Assembly: GCA_017640505.1 (NCBI GenBank)
Contig: JAEPQO010000002.1
Span: 558,001-622,000 of the forward strand
Reading direction: 5' to 3'
Source of the DNA: Rhodospirillales bacterium
Lineage (GTDB): Bacteria; Pseudomonadota; Alphaproteobacteria; Rhodospirillales; Casp-alpha2
DNA: 64,000 nt
Part shown: positions 53,039 through 63,970 of the stretch, piece after piece
How positions within the stretch are numbered: the stretch's first letter is position 1
Layout: every line of letters begins with the position of its first letter
Notes under the pieces: model-generated
What the model was told of the DNA's origin: nothing
Seen by the model: only the letters and a program-made list of their open reading frames with translations
Databases searched by the model: none
Program-made: the position numbers and the translations under genes

Positions 53039-54469
53039 CTAGCCCTTGAATACGAAATCGAAGGTCTGACCGGCGCGCTCCACTCGAATGCGCCATTCGG
53101 CCTTGGCTTCGTCCCGCACGATTTCTTCAAGTTTCGTGACGGACGGCACGCCGATGCCGTTGATCTGCCGAACGATATCTCCTGGCCGGAAATCGAGACG
53201 ATTGGCGATGCCGCCACGGCGAATGCGCAGGATGACCACCCCGTCGCCGAACGGATCGATATTGTATTCTTCGGCCAGGGCCGGCGACAGGTTTGCCACA
53301 ACGGAGCCCGACAGCGGGTTTCTGCCTTCCAGTTCCGTCGTGTCCGGTTCCGGCGTGTCCGGCGCCGGCTGCATCTCGACGGTGATCGGCAATACATTCT
53401 GCCCGCGCATCACCCGCAGCACCGCCCGGTCGCCGACGGGGAGCGTGGCGACACGGTATTGCAGATCCTCCGTCCCGGCGATCTCATGGCCGTTCACGGC
53501 CAGAACCACATCCCCGGCACGCAGCCCGCCAAGCGCGGCCGAACCGCTTTTGTGCACCTGGCTGACAATCACGCCCTGCGGCCTCTTCATGCCGAGGGAC
53601 AATGCGATATCCGACGTCACCGCCTGCCCAATCGCGCCCAGCCATGGCCGCACGAGCTTGCCGTTCTCGGAGATGCCGTAGACAACGGCGCGTACCATAT
53701 TGGACGGCACCGCAAAGCCGATCCCGTGCGAACCACCGCTTTTCGAGAAGATAGAGGTATTGATCCCGACGAGCTTGCCGTCCATCGACAAAAGTGCGCC
53801 GCCCGAGTTGCCCGGGTTGATCGCGGCATCGGTCTGGATGAAGGACTTAAGTTCGGTGTCGTTGCCGATCGCACGTGCCAGTGCGGACACGATCCCACTG
53901 GTGACCGTCTGGCCGACACCGAACGGGTTGCCGATCGCCAGCACAAGATCGCCGACCTTGAGCTCGTCTGAATCCCGGATCTCCAATGCCGGCAACGGTT
54001 CGCCGCCGGGATCGACGCGCAGCACGGACAGGTCCGTTTTGTCGTCCGAAACCACGATCTGCGCCTCGAATTCCCGCTTGTCGGCCAGCACGACGATGAT
54101 CTTGTCGGCGCCTTCGATCACGTGCTGGTTTGTCACCACCAGCCCTTCCGGGCTGACGATCACCCCGGAGCCGAGGGAATTCTGCTGCTCGCGGCGCGGT
54201 CCGCCGCGGTTGAACCGGAACCCCAGGTCGCCGAAGAAACGGCGAAAGAACGGATCGTCGAACAGCGGCGGCACCTGCCGGTTCGCAACGATTTTCTGAG
54301 TGTAGATATTAACGACGGCGGGCGCGGCCTTCTCCACCAGCGGCGCATACGAAAGCTGCACCTGGGCACGTGTTTCGGGCACCTGCCTCTGCTGCGCATT
54401 TCCATCGGACGTCGCAATGCCCGTGGCCAGTGCAATGAAGAAAATCAGTCCCAAAATCCGCATGGCCAT
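53039..54469 (-). CDS. Deg/HtrA-type periplasmic serine endoprotease
   Basis: A 476-residue HtrA-family protease and chaperone. A signal peptide (RILGLIFFIALATGIATSDGNA) directs it to the periplasm. The triad is His116 (TNQHVIEG), Asp146 (DKTDLSVL) and Ser222 (NPGNSGGALL). Two PDZ domains follow, one with GVIVSQVHKSGSAALGGLRAGDVVLAVNG and the other ending DFRPGDIVRQINGIGVPSV. The LA-loop contains an FRRFFGDLGF segment. DegP, DegQ and MucD are all possible names. ATG at 54469; a longer frame is spurious. Confidence 0.93.
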   Translation of the reverse strand: MAMRILGLIFFIALATGIATSDGNAQQRQVPETRAQVQLSYAPLVEKAAPAVVNIYTQKIVANRQVPPLFDDPFFRRFFGDLGFRFNRGGPRREQQNSLGSGVIVSPEGLVVTNQHVIEGADKIIVVLADKREFEAQIVVSDDKTDLSVLRVDPGGEPLPALEIRDSDELKVGDLVLAIGNPFGVGQTVTSGIVSALARAIGNDTELKSFIQTDAAINPGNSGGALLSMDGKLVGINTSIFSKSGGSHGIGFAVPSNMVRAVVYGISENGKLVRPWLGAIGQAVTSDIALSLGMKRPQGVIVSQVHKSGSAALGGLRAGDVVLAVNGHEIAGTEDLQYRVATLPVGDRAVLRVMRGQNVLPITVEMQPAPDTPEPDTTELEGRNPLSGSVVANLSPALAEEYNIDPFGDGVVILRIRRGGIANRLDFRPGDIVRQINGIGVPSVTKLEEIVRDEAKAEWRIRVERAGQTFDFVFKG

Positions 54470-54525
54470 TAGATAAGCCGGAACGTCATGCCTGTCGATA
54501 CCCGACGGCCATGCCCGCAAACGAA

Positions 54526-54550
54526 AACGGCGCCCCAAGGGGGCGCCGTT
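54526..54550 (-). terminator. Rho-independent terminator of the alpha (rpsM-rplQ) operon
   Basis: On the minus strand AACGGCGCCC and GGGCGCCGTT form a perfect 10-bp stem with a five-base loop, followed by TTTCGTTT. It is 22 bases beyond the rplQ stop. Confidence 0.88.
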
Positions 54551-54572
54551 CAAGTTCCCTGCAAACAGGAAC

Positions 54573-54998
54573 TTATTCTTCGACAGCGGCTTCCATTTCC
54601 GCTTCGACACGTGCCTTATCGGCCGCGCCTTTCGCGTCCGGATCGCGGTCGACGAGCTCGATGACGGCCATCGGTGCGCTGTCGCCGTAACGGAAACCGG
54701 CTTTCAGGACGCGGGAATACCCACCCGGACGGTCCTGGTAACGCTCTGCGAGCGTGGAAAACAGTTTTGCGACCGCCTCGTCGTCGCGCAGGAAAGCAAA
54801 CGCGCGGCGGCGGTCATGCAGCGTGCCCTTCTTGCCGAGCGAAATCATCTTGTCGATGAAGCGGCGTAGTTCTTTCGCCTTCGGCAGGGTCGTCTTGATC
54901 TGCTCGTGAACGATCAGGGACGCAGTCATGTTCGAAAACATCGCTTTGCGATGCGTGTGCGTCCGGTTCAGCTTGCGGTATCCGTTTGCGTGTCTCAT
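54573..54998 (-). CDS. rplQ: 50S ribosomal protein L17
   Basis: A 141-residue L17 of the large subunit exit-tunnel region. The classic start [24 protein letters not shown] is present, followed by [27 protein letters not shown] and [27 protein letters not shown], then an acidic tail. It follows rpoA by 107 bases and ends the alpha operon before a terminator. Confidence 0.97.
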   Translation of the reverse strand: MRHANGYRKLNRTHTHRKAMFSNMTASLIVHEQIKTTLPKAKELRRFIDKMISLGKKGTLHDRRRAFAFLRDDEAVAKLFSTLAERYQDRPGGYSRVLKAGFRYGDSAPMAVIELVDRDPDAKGAADKARVEAEMEAAVEE

Positions 54999-55105
54999 GT
55001 CAGGCTCCTCATTCTTTGCCCGCGCGTGCCATTTTACCCGCGGGTCATCTGGTTTTTGGTCCGGTCCGGCGCCCGCAGGCGCCGTCCGTCAGAAGGAAGG
55101 TCCGA

Positions 55106-56122
55106 TCAGAACGGATCTTCCAGTTTCTTGGCCATGTCTTCGATGTTTTCCGGCGGCCATTCGGAAATTTCCATGCCCAGGTGCAGGCCCATCTGCGACA
55201 GCACTTCCTTGATCTCGTTCAGGGACTTGCGGCCGAAGTTCGGCGTGCGGAGCATGTCGGCTTCGGTCTTCTGGACCAGATCGCCGATGTAGATGATGTT
55301 GTCGTTCTTCAGGCAGTTCGCGGAACGAACCGAAAGCTCGAGTTCGTCGACCTTGCGCAGAAGATTGCGATTGAACGGCAGCTCGTCGCGGCTTTCCTCG
55401 ATCACCTCGCCCGACGGTTCGTCGAAGTTGATGAAGAGCTGCAGCTGGTCCTGCAGGATACGGGCTGCGAGGGCAACCGCGTCTTCCGGCGTGACGGCAC
55501 CGTTGGTCGTCACATCCAGGAACAGCTTGTCGTAATCGGTGTCCTGGCCGACACGGGTGTTTTCCACCTTGTAGGAGACCTTGCGCACCGGCGAGAACAC
55601 GGCGTCGATCGGGATCAGGCCGATCGGGCTGTCATCGGGGCGGTTCTGCGAGGCCGGCACGTAGCCTTTGCCGTTTTCGACGGTCAGTTCCATCGACAGC
55701 GTGGCACCGCTATCGAGATGGCAGATGACTAGGTCCGGCTCCATGATTTCGATATCAGCGCCGGTTTCGATCATGCTGGCGGTGACTTCGCAAGGGCCTT
55801 CGGCCTTGAGCGACATACGCTTCGGCCCTTCGGCCATCATCTTCAGGCCCATCGACTTGATGTTGAGGACGATGTCCGTCACATCCTCGCGCACACCGGC
55901 AATCGACGAGAACTCGTGCAGAACGCTGTCGATCTGGATCGACGTCACGGCGGCACCCTGCAGCGAGGACAGCAGGATACGGCGCAGCGCATTACCGAGC
56001 GTCAGACCGAAACCACGCTCCAGCGGTTCCGCGACCACGCTCGCCTGCCGGCTCGGGTCGGCACCCGCGACGACTTCGAGTTTCGAGGGTTTAATCAGTT
56101 CTTGCCAATTTTTCTGAAGCAC
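55106..56122 (-). CDS. rpoA: DNA-directed RNA polymerase alpha subunit
   Basis: The 338-residue alpha subunit that nucleates core polymerase. The N-terminal domain ([28 protein letters not shown]) handles dimerisation and binding of beta and beta-prime; a linker leads to the C-terminal domain with [50 protein letters not shown], the UP-element contact and helix-hairpin-helix. It is separated from rpsK by 145 bases with a hairpin. Length is normal. Confidence 0.98.
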   Translation of the reverse strand: MLQKNWQELIKPSKLEVVAGADPSRQASVVAEPLERGFGLTLGNALRRILLSSLQGAAVTSIQIDSVLHEFSSIAGVREDVTDIVLNIKSMGLKMMAEGPKRMSLKAEGPCEVTASMIETGADIEIMEPDLVICHLDSGATLSMELTVENGKGYVPASQNRPDDSPIGLIPIDAVFSPVRKVSYKVENTRVGQDTDYDKLFLDVTTNGAVTPEDAVALAARILQDQLQLFINFDEPSGEVIEESRDELPFNRNLLRKVDELELSVRSANCLKNDNIIYIGDLVQKTEADMLRTPNFGRKSLNEIKEVLSQMGLHLGMEISEWPPENIEDMAKKLEDPF

Positions 56123-56238
56123 TTCAGTGACCTCGCGCTCACAAATGACGGCGGCGTCCTTGGCACCAAGGGCGTCGCCTATTTACCTGCCCGGTCGGGA
56201 TCCGGCCGATCGATCCGCATCCCGCCGAAATGAAACTC

Positions 56239-56257
56239 CCCCGGTTTATAACCGGGG
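56239..56257 (-). promoter_or_regulatory. Hairpin between rpsK and rpoA
   Basis: CCCCGGTT and AACCGGGG form a perfect 8-bp stem around TAT, eleven bases past the rpsK stop. No T-run follows, so it is more likely an mRNA processing or stability element than a terminator. Confidence 0.5.
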
Positions 56258-56267
56258 AAGAAGGGTC

Positions 56268-56663
56268 TTAGACCCGACGACGTTTTCTCGGCCGACACCC
56301 GTTGTGCGGGATCGGCGTCACGTCACGAATTGCGGTGATCGTGAACCCAACCGACTGCAGCGCACGAAGCGCCGACTCGCGGCCGGAACCCGGACCTTTC
56401 ACCTCGACCTCAAGCGTCTTCATGCCGTGTTCCATCGCGGCGCGGCCTGCGACTTCACCGGCGACCTGCGCGGCGTACGGGGTCGATTTACGCGAACCCT
56501 TGAAGCCCTGCGCACCGGCCGAAGACCACGCAATCGCGTTGCCCTGAGCGTCGGTGATCGTGATGATCGTGTTGTTGAACGTCGAATTAACGTGCGCAAT
56601 GCCCGCTGCAATATTCTTCCGTTCGCGGCGGCGGGGACGCGCCGTAGTAGCTGCCTTGGCCAT
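56268..56663 (-). CDS. rpsK: 30S ribosomal protein S11
   Basis: A 131-residue S11 of the 30S platform. It has [24 protein letters not shown] and [48 protein letters not shown], ending [18 protein letters not shown], the universal end. It lies 12 bases after rpsM and 145 before rpoA; rpsD, present here in many bacteria, is absent. Confidence 0.98.
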   Translation of the reverse strand: MAKAATTARPRRRERKNIAAGIAHVNSTFNNTIITITDAQGNAIAWSSAGAQGFKGSRKSTPYAAQVAGEVAGRAAMEHGMKTLEVEVKGPGSGRESALRALQSVGFTITAIRDVTPIPHNGCRPRKRRRV

Positions 56664-56675
56664 GATATTTCGCCC

Positions 56676-57047
56676 TTAAGCTTTCTTCTTACCGGCAATC
56701 GGTTTGGCCGGGCCCTTGCGGGTCCGGGCGTTGGTGTGCGTCCGCTGACCGCGCACCGGCAGCTGCCGGCGATGACGCAGACCGCGGTAGCAACCGAGAT
56801 CCATCAGACGCTTGATGTTCATCGCGACATCACGGCGCAGTTCGCCCTCGACCGTGTAATCCTGGTCGATCATGTCACGGATACGTGCGACCTCGTCATC
56901 GGACAGGTCGTTGACCCGACGGTCATCGGCGATGCCGCAGGCTTCACAGATTTTCTTAGCCGTGGTACGGCCAATCCCATGGATGTAGGTCAGCGCGATA
57001 ACCGCACGCTTTCCAGTCGGGATATTTACACCAGCAATACGCGCCAA
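56676..57047 (-). CDS. rpsM: 30S ribosomal protein S13
   Basis: A 123-residue S13 contacting the 50S subunit and tRNA. Clear blocks are [25 protein letters not shown] and [33 protein letters not shown], with a Lys-rich end. It is the first gene of the alpha operon, just downstream of a consensus promoter at 57109-57136. Confidence 0.98.
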   Translation of the reverse strand: MARIAGVNIPTGKRAVIALTYIHGIGRTTAKKICEACGIADDRRVNDLSDDEVARIRDMIDQDYTVEGELRRDVAMNIKRLMDLGCYRGLRHRRQLPVRGQRTHTNARTRKGPAKPIAGKKKA

Positions 57048-57108
57048 AGCTCGTACTCCTTAAACTTTGGGTCGAAACGGACAGCCACCGGTTGATTGAA
57101 GAGCGCGG

Positions 57109-57136
57109 ATTATATTGATCCTGCCCGACAAGTCAA
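57109..57136 (-). promoter_or_regulatory. Consensus sigma-70 promoter of the alpha operon
   Basis: On the minus strand TTGACT (57131-57136) and TATAAT (57109-57114) are 16 bases apart. It lies between adk and rpsM, 62 bases from the rpsM start, so rpsM-rpsK-rpoA-rplQ can be transcribed apart from the spc genes. Confidence 0.82.
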
Positions 57137-57171
57137 CTCATGAGGCCGACTTTTTCGTACTCCAGCCCTCG

Positions 57172-57738
57172 TTAATCCAAGATCGCATACAGAGATTCCG
57201 TAACGGAATCAATATCCTGCATGCCATCAACCGTCTTCAGCGCCCCTTTTTCCCGATAATACGGAATAATCGGGGCAGTTTGCTCGTGGTAGACCTCGAG
57301 CCGTTTTTTCAGCGTTTCCGCGTTGTCATCGCTGCGTGCGCCGCCGGTTTCGGCCGCGCGCTTCTCGATTCGGGCGAACAGCGCCGCTTCGTCCACTTCC
57401 ATGGAGATTACGTGATCAAGCTGAAGCCCTTTTTCGGCCAGCATCGCATCCAGGGCTTCCGCCTGCGCGACCGTGCGCGGGAAACCGTCGAGGATGAAAC
57501 CGTTGGCGCAATCCGCTTCTTCGATCCGGTCGGCGATGATGCCGACGACGATATCGTCGGAAACCAGATCGCCGCGATCCATCACTTCCTTCGCCTTCAG
57601 GCCCATTTCGGTACCGGCGGCAACGGCTGCGCGGAGCATATCGCCCGTCGACAGCTGAACGATCGAGTATCTCTCGACCAGACGTTCGCATTGCGTGCCC
57701 TTACCGGCACCCGGCGGTCCCAAAAGAATAATGATCAT
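57172..57738 (-). CDS. adk: Adenylate kinase, short form
   Basis: Interconverts ATP, AMP and ADP. A 188-residue short form, against about 214 in E. coli. The P-loop is GPPGAGKG at 7-14, [18 protein letters not shown] is the core motif, and where long forms have a Cys-rich zinc or LID domain this protein has only a short turn ([16 protein letters not shown]). The secY stop overlaps its ATG (ATGATC). It takes the place of infA/rpmJ between secY and rpsM. Confidence 0.96.
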   Translation of the reverse strand: MIIILLGPPGAGKGTQCERLVERYSIVQLSTGDMLRAAVAAGTEMGLKAKEVMDRGDLVSDDIVVGIIADRIEEADCANGFILDGFPRTVAQAEALDAMLAEKGLQLDHVISMEVDEAALFARIEKRAAETGGARSDDNAETLKKRLEVYHEQTAPIIPYYREKGALKTVDGMQDIDSVTESLYAILD

Positions 57739-59078
57739 GCCTTGCGCCCCCTGAGCTTGGACTTCTTGATCAATCCCTCGTACTGGTGCGCGAGCAGATG
57801 CGACTGCACCTGTGTCACCGTGTCCATGGTCACCGTCACGACAATCAGCAGGCTCGTGCCACCGAAGTAGAACGGCACCGACCACTTGGAAATCAGGATT
57901 TCCGGCAGCAGGCAAATCAGCGCGAGGTATCCGGCACCGACGACGGTCAGCCGTGTCAGCACCCAATCGAGGTAGTCGGCGGTGTTCTTACCGGGACGGA
58001 TCCCGGGGACGAAACCACCGTATTTCTTCAGATTGTCGGCCGTCTCCGCCGGGTTGAAAACAACCGCGGTATAGAAGAAGGCAAAGAACACGATCATGCC
58101 GATGTACGTCACCAGATAGAGCGGCTGGCCACGGCCCATGTAGGCGGCAACCGTGCTCATCCATTCCGGACCGGAACCGGCCGAGAACTGGATCACCGTG
58201 ATCGGCAGAAGCAGGATCGAGCTGGCGAAGATCGGCGGAATCACGCCGGCCGTATTGACCTTGAGCGGCAGATGAGACGTGTCGCCACCCATCATCTTGT
58301 TGCCGCGCTGACGCTTAGGATACTGGATCAGGATCCGGCGCTGCGCACGTTCCACGAAGACGATGAAAAAGATCACCGCGATCGCCATCAGCAGCATGCC
58401 GATGATGATCGGCGTCGAAATCGCGCCGGTGCGGCCCAGATCGAGCGTCGCGGCCAGTGCAGACGGCAGTTCCGCAACAATACCCGCGAAGATAATCAGC
58501 GAAATGCCGTTACCGACGCCGCGCGCGGTGATTTGTTCGCCGAGCCACATCAGGAACAGCGTGCCGCCGGTCAGCGTGATCACGACGGTGGCGCGGAAGA
58601 ACATACCCGGATCGTGCACGGCGACATTGCCGCCGGATTGCATGCTCTCGAGACCAACGGCGATGCCGTACGCCTGCAGCACGCAGATCGCGACCGTCAG
58701 GTAGCGCGTGTACTGGTTGATTTTCTTACGGCCGGTTTCGCCCTCTTTCTTCATCTGCTCGAGCTGCGGTGAAACCGCCGTCATGAGCTGCATGATGATC
58801 GAGGCCGAGATGTACGGCATGATGTTGAGCGCGAAGATGGTCATCCGCGACAGCGCGCCGCCCGCGAACATGTCGAACATGCCGAGAATCCCGCCGCCTG
58901 TCTGGTTGAACAGGTCCTGCAGGATCGTCGGATCGATGCCCGGCAGCGGGACGAACGTGCCCAGTCGATAGACGATAAGCGCACCCAGCGTGAACCAGAT
59001 GCGCTTCTTCAATTCCGTCGCCTTCGAAAAGGCGCTGAAATTGACGTTGGAGGCGAGTTGTTCGGCGGCGGATGCCAT
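57735..59078 (-). CDS. secY: Preprotein translocase subunit SecY
   Basis: The channel subunit of SecYEG, 447 residues with ten membrane helices. Signatures are [16 protein letters not shown] near residue 42, [29 protein letters not shown] and the C-terminal [32 protein letters not shown], whose last cytoplasmic loop contacts SecA and ribosomes. It lies six bases after rplO and overlaps adk by four. Confidence 0.98.
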   Translation of the reverse strand: MASAAEQLASNVNFSAFSKATELKKRIWFTLGALIVYRLGTFVPLPGIDPTILQDLFNQTGGGILGMFDMFAGGALSRMTIFALNIMPYISASIIMQLMTAVSPQLEQMKKEGETGRKKINQYTRYLTVAICVLQAYGIAVGLESMQSGGNVAVHDPGMFFRATVVITLTGGTLFLMWLGEQITARGVGNGISLIIFAGIVAELPSALAATLDLGRTGAISTPIIIGMLLMAIAVIFFIVFVERAQRRILIQYPKRQRGNKMMGGDTSHLPLKVNTAGVIPPIFASSILLLPITVIQFSAGSGPEWMSTVAAYMGRGQPLYLVTYIGMIVFFAFFYTAVVFNPAETADNLKKYGGFVPGIRPGKNTADYLDWVLTRLTVVGAGYLALICLLPEILISKWSVPFYFGGTSLLIVVTVTMDTVTQVQSHLLAHQYEGLIKKSKLRGRKA

Positions 59079-59084
59079 TCTGGG

Positions 59085-59663
59085 TTATTCTTCCTCTACC
59101 GGATCCACACTCACGACGTCACCGGCACGGGCTGCTTCATAGCGGGCCCGGCGCTCGGCCGAAACACGGTCACGCTTGCGGCCCTTGCCTTCCGGACGGG
59201 CCTTCTTCTCGGCGACTTTCACCTTGCCGCCGGCCTTCTCAACCGCGGCGATCGCGCCTTCGGACGCGTGCGCGATGTCGAGGTCGACCTTGGCAGTCAG
59301 CTCACCCTTGTTGAGCAGGCGGACACCGTCCTTGGACTTGCGCACGACACCGCCAGCAATCAGTTCGGCTGCCGTCAGCGTACCCTTGGCGTCGACACGG
59401 CCGGCGTCGATGGCCTTCTGCAGCTTGCCCGTGGTCAGTTCGGCGAAATCCTTGGCAAACGGGTTGTTGAACCCGCGCTTCGGCAGACGCCGGTAAAGCG
59501 GCATCTGACCGCCTTCGAAGCCCAGCAGGGAGACGCCGCTACGCGACTTCTGGCCCTTTTGGCCCTTCGCAGAGGTCTTACCCGTACCGGAACCGATACC
59601 ACGGCCCACACGCTTGCGGTTTTTCGTCGCGCCCGCGTTATCTCGGAGTTCATTCAGTCGCAT
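59085..59663 (-). CDS. rplO: 50S ribosomal protein L15 with extended C-terminus
   Basis: A 192-residue L15, longer than the usual 145-160. The core is standard: [43 protein letters not shown] and [19 protein letters not shown]. An extra tail of about 45 residues is highly charged ([30 protein letters not shown]). The ATG at 59663 is used. It lies 71 bases after rpmD. Confidence 0.96.
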   Translation of the reverse strand: MRLNELRDNAGATKNRKRVGRGIGSGTGKTSAKGQKGQKSRSGVSLLGFEGGQMPLYRRLPKRGFNNPFAKDFAELTTGKLQKAIDAGRVDAKGTLTAAELIAGGVVRKSKDGVRLLNKGELTAKVDLDIAHASEGAIAAVEKAGGKVKVAEKKARPEGKGRKRDRVSAERRARYEAARAGDVVSVDPVEEE

Positions 59664-59734
59664 CGCCAAATTCCTTTTGCGTCCCCGGGTCATACCCTGC
59701 CCGGTTCATGCCTAGGTCAGGTGAAGTAAGCCTG

Positions 59735-59929
59735 TTAGGCCTGCTCCTCAACCCGGACCAGGTGTTTTACCTTGTCAATCATCCCACGAACCGCGGACGT
59801 ATCTTCCAGCGTCCGTGTGCGGTTGATCTTGTTCAGGCCAAGACCCTTAAGCGTCTCGCGCTGCGCGCCCTGACGCCCGATCGGGCTCTTGATCTGCGTG
59901 ACCGTAACGGTCCCTTTTTTGTCAGCCAT
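59735..59929 (-). CDS. rpmD: 50S ribosomal protein L30
   Basis: A 64-residue L30: [51 protein letters not shown] is the whole-family pattern. It lies 17 bases after rpsE. Confidence 0.97.
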   Translation of the reverse strand: MADKKGTVTVTQIKSPIGRQGAQRETLKGLGLNKINRTRTLEDTSAVRGMIDKVKHLVRVEEQA

Positions 59930-59946
59930 CTTTCGTCCGCTCCGGA

Positions 59947-60555
59947 TTACTCAGCGCTCGCGCCGGCATCGCCGCGACGGGCAACGATATCGCCGACCTT
60001 GAGGCCGCGGCGCGCCGCAATGGCACGCGGGGATTGCAGGTTCTTGAGCGCTTCAAACGTCGCTTTCACCATGTTGTGCGGGTTCTGCGTGCCGTTCGAC
60101 TTACAAACGACGTCATGAACGCCCATGGTTTCGAAGACCGCGCGCATCGGTCCGCCGGCGATGATACCGGTACCCGCAGGTGCCGAACGCAGGATCACCT
60201 TACCGGCGCCGAAACGGCCGTCGATGTCGTGATGCAGCGTGCGGCCTTCGCGCAGCGGCACGCGGATCATCGAACGCTTCGCCTGATCGGTCGCCTTGCG
60301 GATCGCTTCCGGCACTTCGCGCGCCTTACCGGTGCCGTAACCGACGCGGCCCTTGCCGTCGCCGACCACCACCAGGGCTGCGAACGAGAAGCGGCGACCG
60401 CCCTTCACGACCTTGGCGACACGGTTGATGTGAACCAGCTTGTCGACCAGTTCATCGCCGTCGTCGTTGCGGTCCCGGTTATCGCGGTTGTCGCGATCGC
60501 GGCCACGGCCACGGCCTCGCTGGCCGCCACGCTCCGGTGAATTGTTATCTGCCAT
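59947..60555 (-). CDS. rpsE: 30S ribosomal protein S5 with charged N-terminal extension
   Basis: A 202-residue S5 needed for accurate decoding. The S5 core with [45 protein letters not shown] is complete, and so is the end. It is preceded by an extra N-terminal stretch of about 34 residues rich in Arg, Gly, Asp and Asn ([20 protein letters not shown]), predicted to be disordered. It lies 11 bases after rplR. Confidence 0.96.
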   Translation of the reverse strand: MADNNSPERGGQRGRGRGRDRDNRDNRDRNDDGDELVDKLVHINRVAKVVKGGRRFSFAALVVVGDGKGRVGYGTGKAREVPEAIRKATDQAKRSMIRVPLREGRTLHHDIDGRFGAGKVILRSAPAGTGIIAGGPMRAVFETMGVHDVVCKSNGTQNPHNMVKATFEALKNLQSPRAIAARRGLKVGDIVARRGDAGASAE

Positions 60556-60566
60556 TCGTCGCTCTC

Positions 60567-60929
60567 CTAGAAGCTCAGGCCGCCCTCACGGGCGCCGTCC
60601 GCGAGCGCTTTGACACGCCCGTGATATTTGTAACCGCCGCGGTCGAAGACGACTTCCCCGACGCCCTTCTCGGCCGCACGCTTGGCCACCAGCTTGCCGA
60701 CCTCGGCCGCCGCGCTGGTGTCTGCGCCGGTCTTGAGCGAACCCTTGAGGTCCTTGTCCAGCGAAGACGCAGCGGCAAGCGTATTGCCGGTCTTGTCGTC
60801 GATGACCTGCGCATAAATGTGTTTGCCCGAACGGAACACGGAAAGCCGCGGACGATCGGAGGCCAGACGCTTGACACGCGAGCGCGTGCGCATGGTCCGG
60901 CGTTTGAACATGGTTCTTGCGTTCGACAT
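60567..60929 (-). CDS. rplR: 50S ribosomal protein L18
   Basis: A 120-residue L18 that binds 5S r[36 protein letters not shown] and [27 protein letters not shown] are the family motifs. The ATG at 60929 is used; longer frames run into rplF. One base separates it from rplF. Confidence 0.97.
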   Translation of the reverse strand: MSNARTMFKRRTMRTRSRVKRLASDRPRLSVFRSGKHIYAQVIDDKTGNTLAAASSLDKDLKGSLKTGADTSAAAEVGKLVAKRAAEKGVGEVVFDRGGYKYHGRVKALADGAREGGLSF

Positions 60930-60930
60930 C

Positions 60931-61464
60931 TTACTTCTTCTTTCCTTCCTTACGGAGGATGTACTCGTCGGCATACTTGACGCCCTTGCCCTTGTAGGGC
61001 TCCGGCGGACGCATGGCGCGAATTTCCGAGGCCACCTGGCCGACCCGCTGTTTCGACGCACCGCTGATGATCAGCTGGTTCTGTTCCGGCGCTTCGATCT
61101 TGATGCCTTCCGGGATCGGGTAGCGGATCTCGTGGCTGTAGCCGAGCTGCAGCACGACGTCCTTGCCCTGGACCTGAGCACGATAACCGACGCCATTGAT
61201 TTCCAACTTCTTCTCGAAGCCCTCGGAAACACCGACCACCAGACCGTCGATCAGGCTGCGGGCCGTGCCCCACATCTGACGGGCGCGCTTGTGCTGCGCC
61301 AGCGGCGTCACGGTCACCTGACCGTCTGCCTGCTCCACCTTGACGTCATTGGTCAGGGTCGCCGACAGCTCACCGAGCTTGCCTTTGGCCGTCACCACGT
61401 TGCCGTTCAATTCGACGGTAACGCCTTCGGGGACGGTGACTGGGCTACTTCCTACTCGCGACAT
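60931..61464 (-). CDS. rplF: 50S ribosomal protein L6
   Basis: A 177-residue L6: [34 protein letters not shown] opens it, and the signature [23 protein letters not shown] closes it. It lies 33 bases after rpsH. Confidence 0.98.
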   Translation of the reverse strand: MSRVGSSPVTVPEGVTVELNGNVVTAKGKLGELSATLTNDVKVEQADGQVTVTPLAQHKRARQMWGTARSLIDGLVVGVSEGFEKKLEINGVGYRAQVQGKDVVLQLGYSHEIRYPIPEGIKIEAPEQNQLIISGASKQRVGQVASEIRAMRPPEPYKGKGVKYADEYILRKEGKKK

Positions 61465-61497
61465 GACTACAATCCTCGTTTCATACCTGGGGCGTTC

Positions 61498-61896
61498 TTA
61501 GAACACCTCGCAGAGAATCTCTCCACCGACGTTCTGGGCCCGTGCTTCGGCATCCGACAGCACGCCACGCGGCGTCGACAGGATGGCGATACCGAGACCG
61601 TTATAGACACGGCCCAGGTCACGGACGCCGGAGTAAACCCGGCGGCCCGGCTTGGAAACCCGGCTCAGGTGCCGGATCACCGGGTCACCTTCGTGGTACT
61701 TCAGTTCGATCTTGATCTCGGAAATACCGGGACGGACATCCGTCTTGTCGAAACCGCGAATGAAACCTTCGCGTTTCAGCACTTCGAGAACGTTCGCACG
61801 CAGCTTGGAGGCCGGGCACGTGATCGAGCTTTTACGGGCCTGTTGGCCGTTGCGGATGCGAGTCAGCATATCGCCGAGGGGATCCGTCATCGACAT
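61498..61896 (-). CDS. rpsH: 30S ribosomal protein S8
   Basis: A 132-residue S8, central to 30S assembly and to translational feedback on the spc operon. [43 protein letters not shown] and [28 protein letters not shown] are diagnostic. The ATG at 61896 is used; the longer frame reads into rpsN. Confidence 0.98.
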   Translation of the reverse strand: MSMTDPLGDMLTRIRNGQQARKSSITCPASKLRANVLEVLKREGFIRGFDKTDVRPGISEIKIELKYHEGDPVIRHLSRVSKPGRRVYSGVRDLGRVYNGLGIAILSTPRGVLSDAEARAQNVGGEILCEVF

Positions 61897-61909
61897 CGTC
61901 GTCTCTCCC

Positions 61910-62215
61910 TTACCAGCTGGACTTGACCATGCCCGGAATCTGACCCATCGAGGCCAGGTCCCGCAGCTTGATGCGGCAAACACGGAACTTGCGGTAATTC
62001 CCGCGCGGACGACCGGTCAGTTCGCAGCGCAGGCGCTGACGAACCGGCGACGCATTGCGCGGCAGCTCGGCAAGTTTCAGACGGGCGTTAAAGCGTTCCT
62101 CCGGCGACAGGTTCGGGTCCTTGGCAGCCGCCTTGAGACGCTCGCGGCGCCCCGAGAACTGCTTCGCCAAACGGGCCCGCTTCTTGTCCCGCTCGATCGC
62201 GCTTTTCTTAGCCAT
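61910..62215 (-). CDS. rpsN: 30S ribosomal protein S14
   Basis: A 101-residue S14 of the long, zinc-free type: no CxxC pairs are present. [49 protein letters not shown] is the C-terminal family block. It lies 13 bases before rpsH. Confidence 0.98.
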   Translation of the reverse strand: MAKKSAIERDKKRARLAKQFSGRRERLKAAAKDPNLSPEERFNARLKLAELPRNASPVRQRLRCELTGRPRGNYRKFRVCRIKLRDLASMGQIPGMVKSSW

Positions 62216-62237
62216 TACGCTCTTCTCCTCTTGCCGC

Positions 62238-62780
62238 TCAGTTGGTGAACGGCATGTTGAACGCCTTCAGCAATGCCTTCGCTTCGGCATCGGTCTTGGC
62301 GGTCGTGCAAATAACGATATCCATACCCCGGATCTCATCGACCTTGTCGTAGTCGATTTCCGGAAAAACGATCTGCTCTTTGATGCCCATGGCATAGTTG
62401 CCGGCACCGTCGAAGCTCTTGCCGTTGAGGCCGCGGAAATCGCGGACGCGCGGCAAGGTGATCGTCACGAGACGATCCAGAAACTCGTACATGCGCTGAC
62501 GGCGAAGCGTCACTTTGCAGCCGACGATCATTTCCTCGCGCAGCTTGAAGCCGGCAATCGACTTCTTGGCGCGGGTGATAATCGGCTTCTGGCCCGTGAT
62601 CAGCGTCAGGTCGGCAACGGCGCCGTCCATCTTCTTCCGATCCTGGGAGGCTTCGCCAACACCCATGTTGATCACGATCTTGTCCAGTTTCGGCACTTCC
62701 ATCGGGTTCTGATAGTTGAACTCCGACTTAAGGCCCGGGACGATCTCGTTCGCGTATACTTCCTGCAAGCGTGCGGTCAT
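62238..62780 (-). CDS. rplE: 50S ribosomal protein L5
   Basis: A 180-residue L5 binding 5S rRNA and t[44 protein letters not shown] and [30 protein letters not shown] are family blocks. The ATG at 62780 is used. rplX lies 17 bases upstream. Confidence 0.98.
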   Translation of the reverse strand: MTARLQEVYANEIVPGLKSEFNYQNPMEVPKLDKIVINMGVGEASQDRKKMDGAVADLTLITGQKPIITRAKKSIAGFKLREEMIVGCKVTLRRQRMYEFLDRLVTITLPRVRDFRGLNGKSFDGAGNYAMGIKEQIVFPEIDYDKVDEIRGMDIVICTTAKTDAEAKALLKAFNMPFTN

Positions 62781-62797
62781 TGCTCTCGTCTCCACTC

Positions 62798-63115
62798 TCA
62801 AGCGTCGAGGACTTCGCCGGAACGCTTGGCGACACGCACCTTGCGACCGTCATCCAACGTCTTGAACCCAACGCGCGTCGGCTTGTCGTCCTTGGGGTCG
62901 ATCAGAGCCAGGTTGGAGAGGTGAATGCTCGCCTCCTGCTCGATGATCCCGCCCTGCGACGTCTGCGACGGCGCCGTATGACGCTTGATCTTGTTCACAC
63001 CATCGACCACGGCACGGTCCGAACCCGGCAGCACTTTCAGCACTTCGCCTTTCGCACCCTTGTCGCGTCCGGTCAGGACAACGACGCGGTCGCCTTTTTT
63101 GATCTTCTGGGCCAT
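62798..63115 (-). CDS. rplX: 50S ribosomal protein L24
   Basis: A 105-residue L24: [27 protein letters not shown] is the KOW motif, followed by [34 protein letters not shown]. Its first base is the last base of the rplN stop, a one-base overlap indicating coupled translation. Confidence 0.98.
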   Translation of the reverse strand: MAQKIKKGDRVVVLTGRDKGAKGEVLKVLPGSDRAVVDGVNKIKRHTAPSQTSQGGIIEQEASIHLSNLALIDPKDDKPTRVGFKTLDDGRKVRVAKRSGEVLDA

Positions 63116-63483
63116 TACAACACCTCCGGTGCAAGCGAGATGATCTTCATGTAACGCTTGGCACGCAGTTCACGGGTGACCGGGCCGAAGATACGGGTCC
63201 CGATCGGCTCGCCCTGCTTGTTGATAAGCACGGCTGCATTGCTGTCGAACCGGATCGCGGTTCCGTCCTTGCGCAGGATGTCCTTGGCGGTGCGCACGAC
63301 AACGGCCTGCATCACATCGCCCTTCTTCACCCGACCGCGCGGAATCGCGTCCTTGACGGAGACGACGATAATGTCGCCAACCGACGCGTATTTGCGCTTC
63401 GAACCGCCCAGCACCTTGATGCACTGGACCCTTTTGGCGCCCGAGTTATCGGCGACCTCGAGGTTCGATTCAGCCTGAATCAT
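63115..63483 (-). CDS. rplN: 50S ribosomal protein L14
   Basis: A 122-residue L14: [65 protein letters not shown] and [24 protein letters not shown]. The ATG at 63483 is used. It lies 31 bases after rpsQ. Confidence 0.98.
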   Translation of the reverse strand: MIQAESNLEVADNSGAKRVQCIKVLGGSKRKYASVGDIIVVSVKDAIPRGRVKKGDVMQAVVVRTAKDILRKDGTAIRFDSNAAVLINKQGEPIGTRIFGPVTRELRAKRYMKIISLAPEVL

Positions 63484-63514
63484 CGTTCCGGTTCCCTTAC
63501 TTCGACCGAGGCAC

Positions 63515-63751
63515 TCAAGCGCCTTCGGTAATAACTTCCCAAGTTTTACGCTTCGACAGCGGACGGCATTCGCGGATGAACACCTGATCGCCCACCTTGG
63601 AGGCGTTGCTCTCGTCGTGCGCCGCGTACTTCTTCGACTTCTTGACGTACTTCTTGTACAGCGGGTGCATGACCCGACGTTCGACCAGCACGGTGACCGT
63701 CTTGTCCTGTTTGTCGCTGACGACGACGCCTTGCATGACACGTTTCGGCAT
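63515..63751 (-). CDS. rpsQ: 30S ribosomal protein S17
   Basis: A 78-residue S17: [71 protein letters not shown]. It lies 11 bases after rpmC. Confidence 0.98.
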   Translation of the reverse strand: MPKRVMQGVVVSDKQDKTVTVLVERRVMHPLYKKYVKKSKKYAAHDESNASKVGDQVFIRECRPLSKRKTWEVITEGA

Positions 63752-63762
63752 TTTGTCGTTCC

Positions 63763-63966
63763 TTACCCTTCTGCCTGAGCGGCTTTACGCTCGCCCAGCA
63801 CGGTCTTGATACGCGCGATGTCACGGCGCACGTGGCGCGCCTGCGCGGTATTCTCCAGCTGGCCCGACGCCTGTTGGAAACGCAGGTTGAACGCTTCCTT
63901 GCGCAAATCGGCAAGCTGGTCCTTCAGCTCGTCGTCCGTTTTGGTACGGATATCAGCCGCTTTCAT
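63763..63966 (-). CDS. rpmC: 50S ribosomal protein L29
   Basis: A 67-residue L29 at the exit tunnel, where SRP and trigger factor dock. [59 protein letters not shown] is the family pattern. The ATG at 63966 is four bases after the rplP stop. Confidence 0.97.
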   Translation of the reverse strand: MKAADIRTKTDDELKDQLADLRKEAFNLRFQQASGQLENTAQARHVRRDIARIKTVLGERKAAQAEG

Positions 63967-63970
63967 CTGC

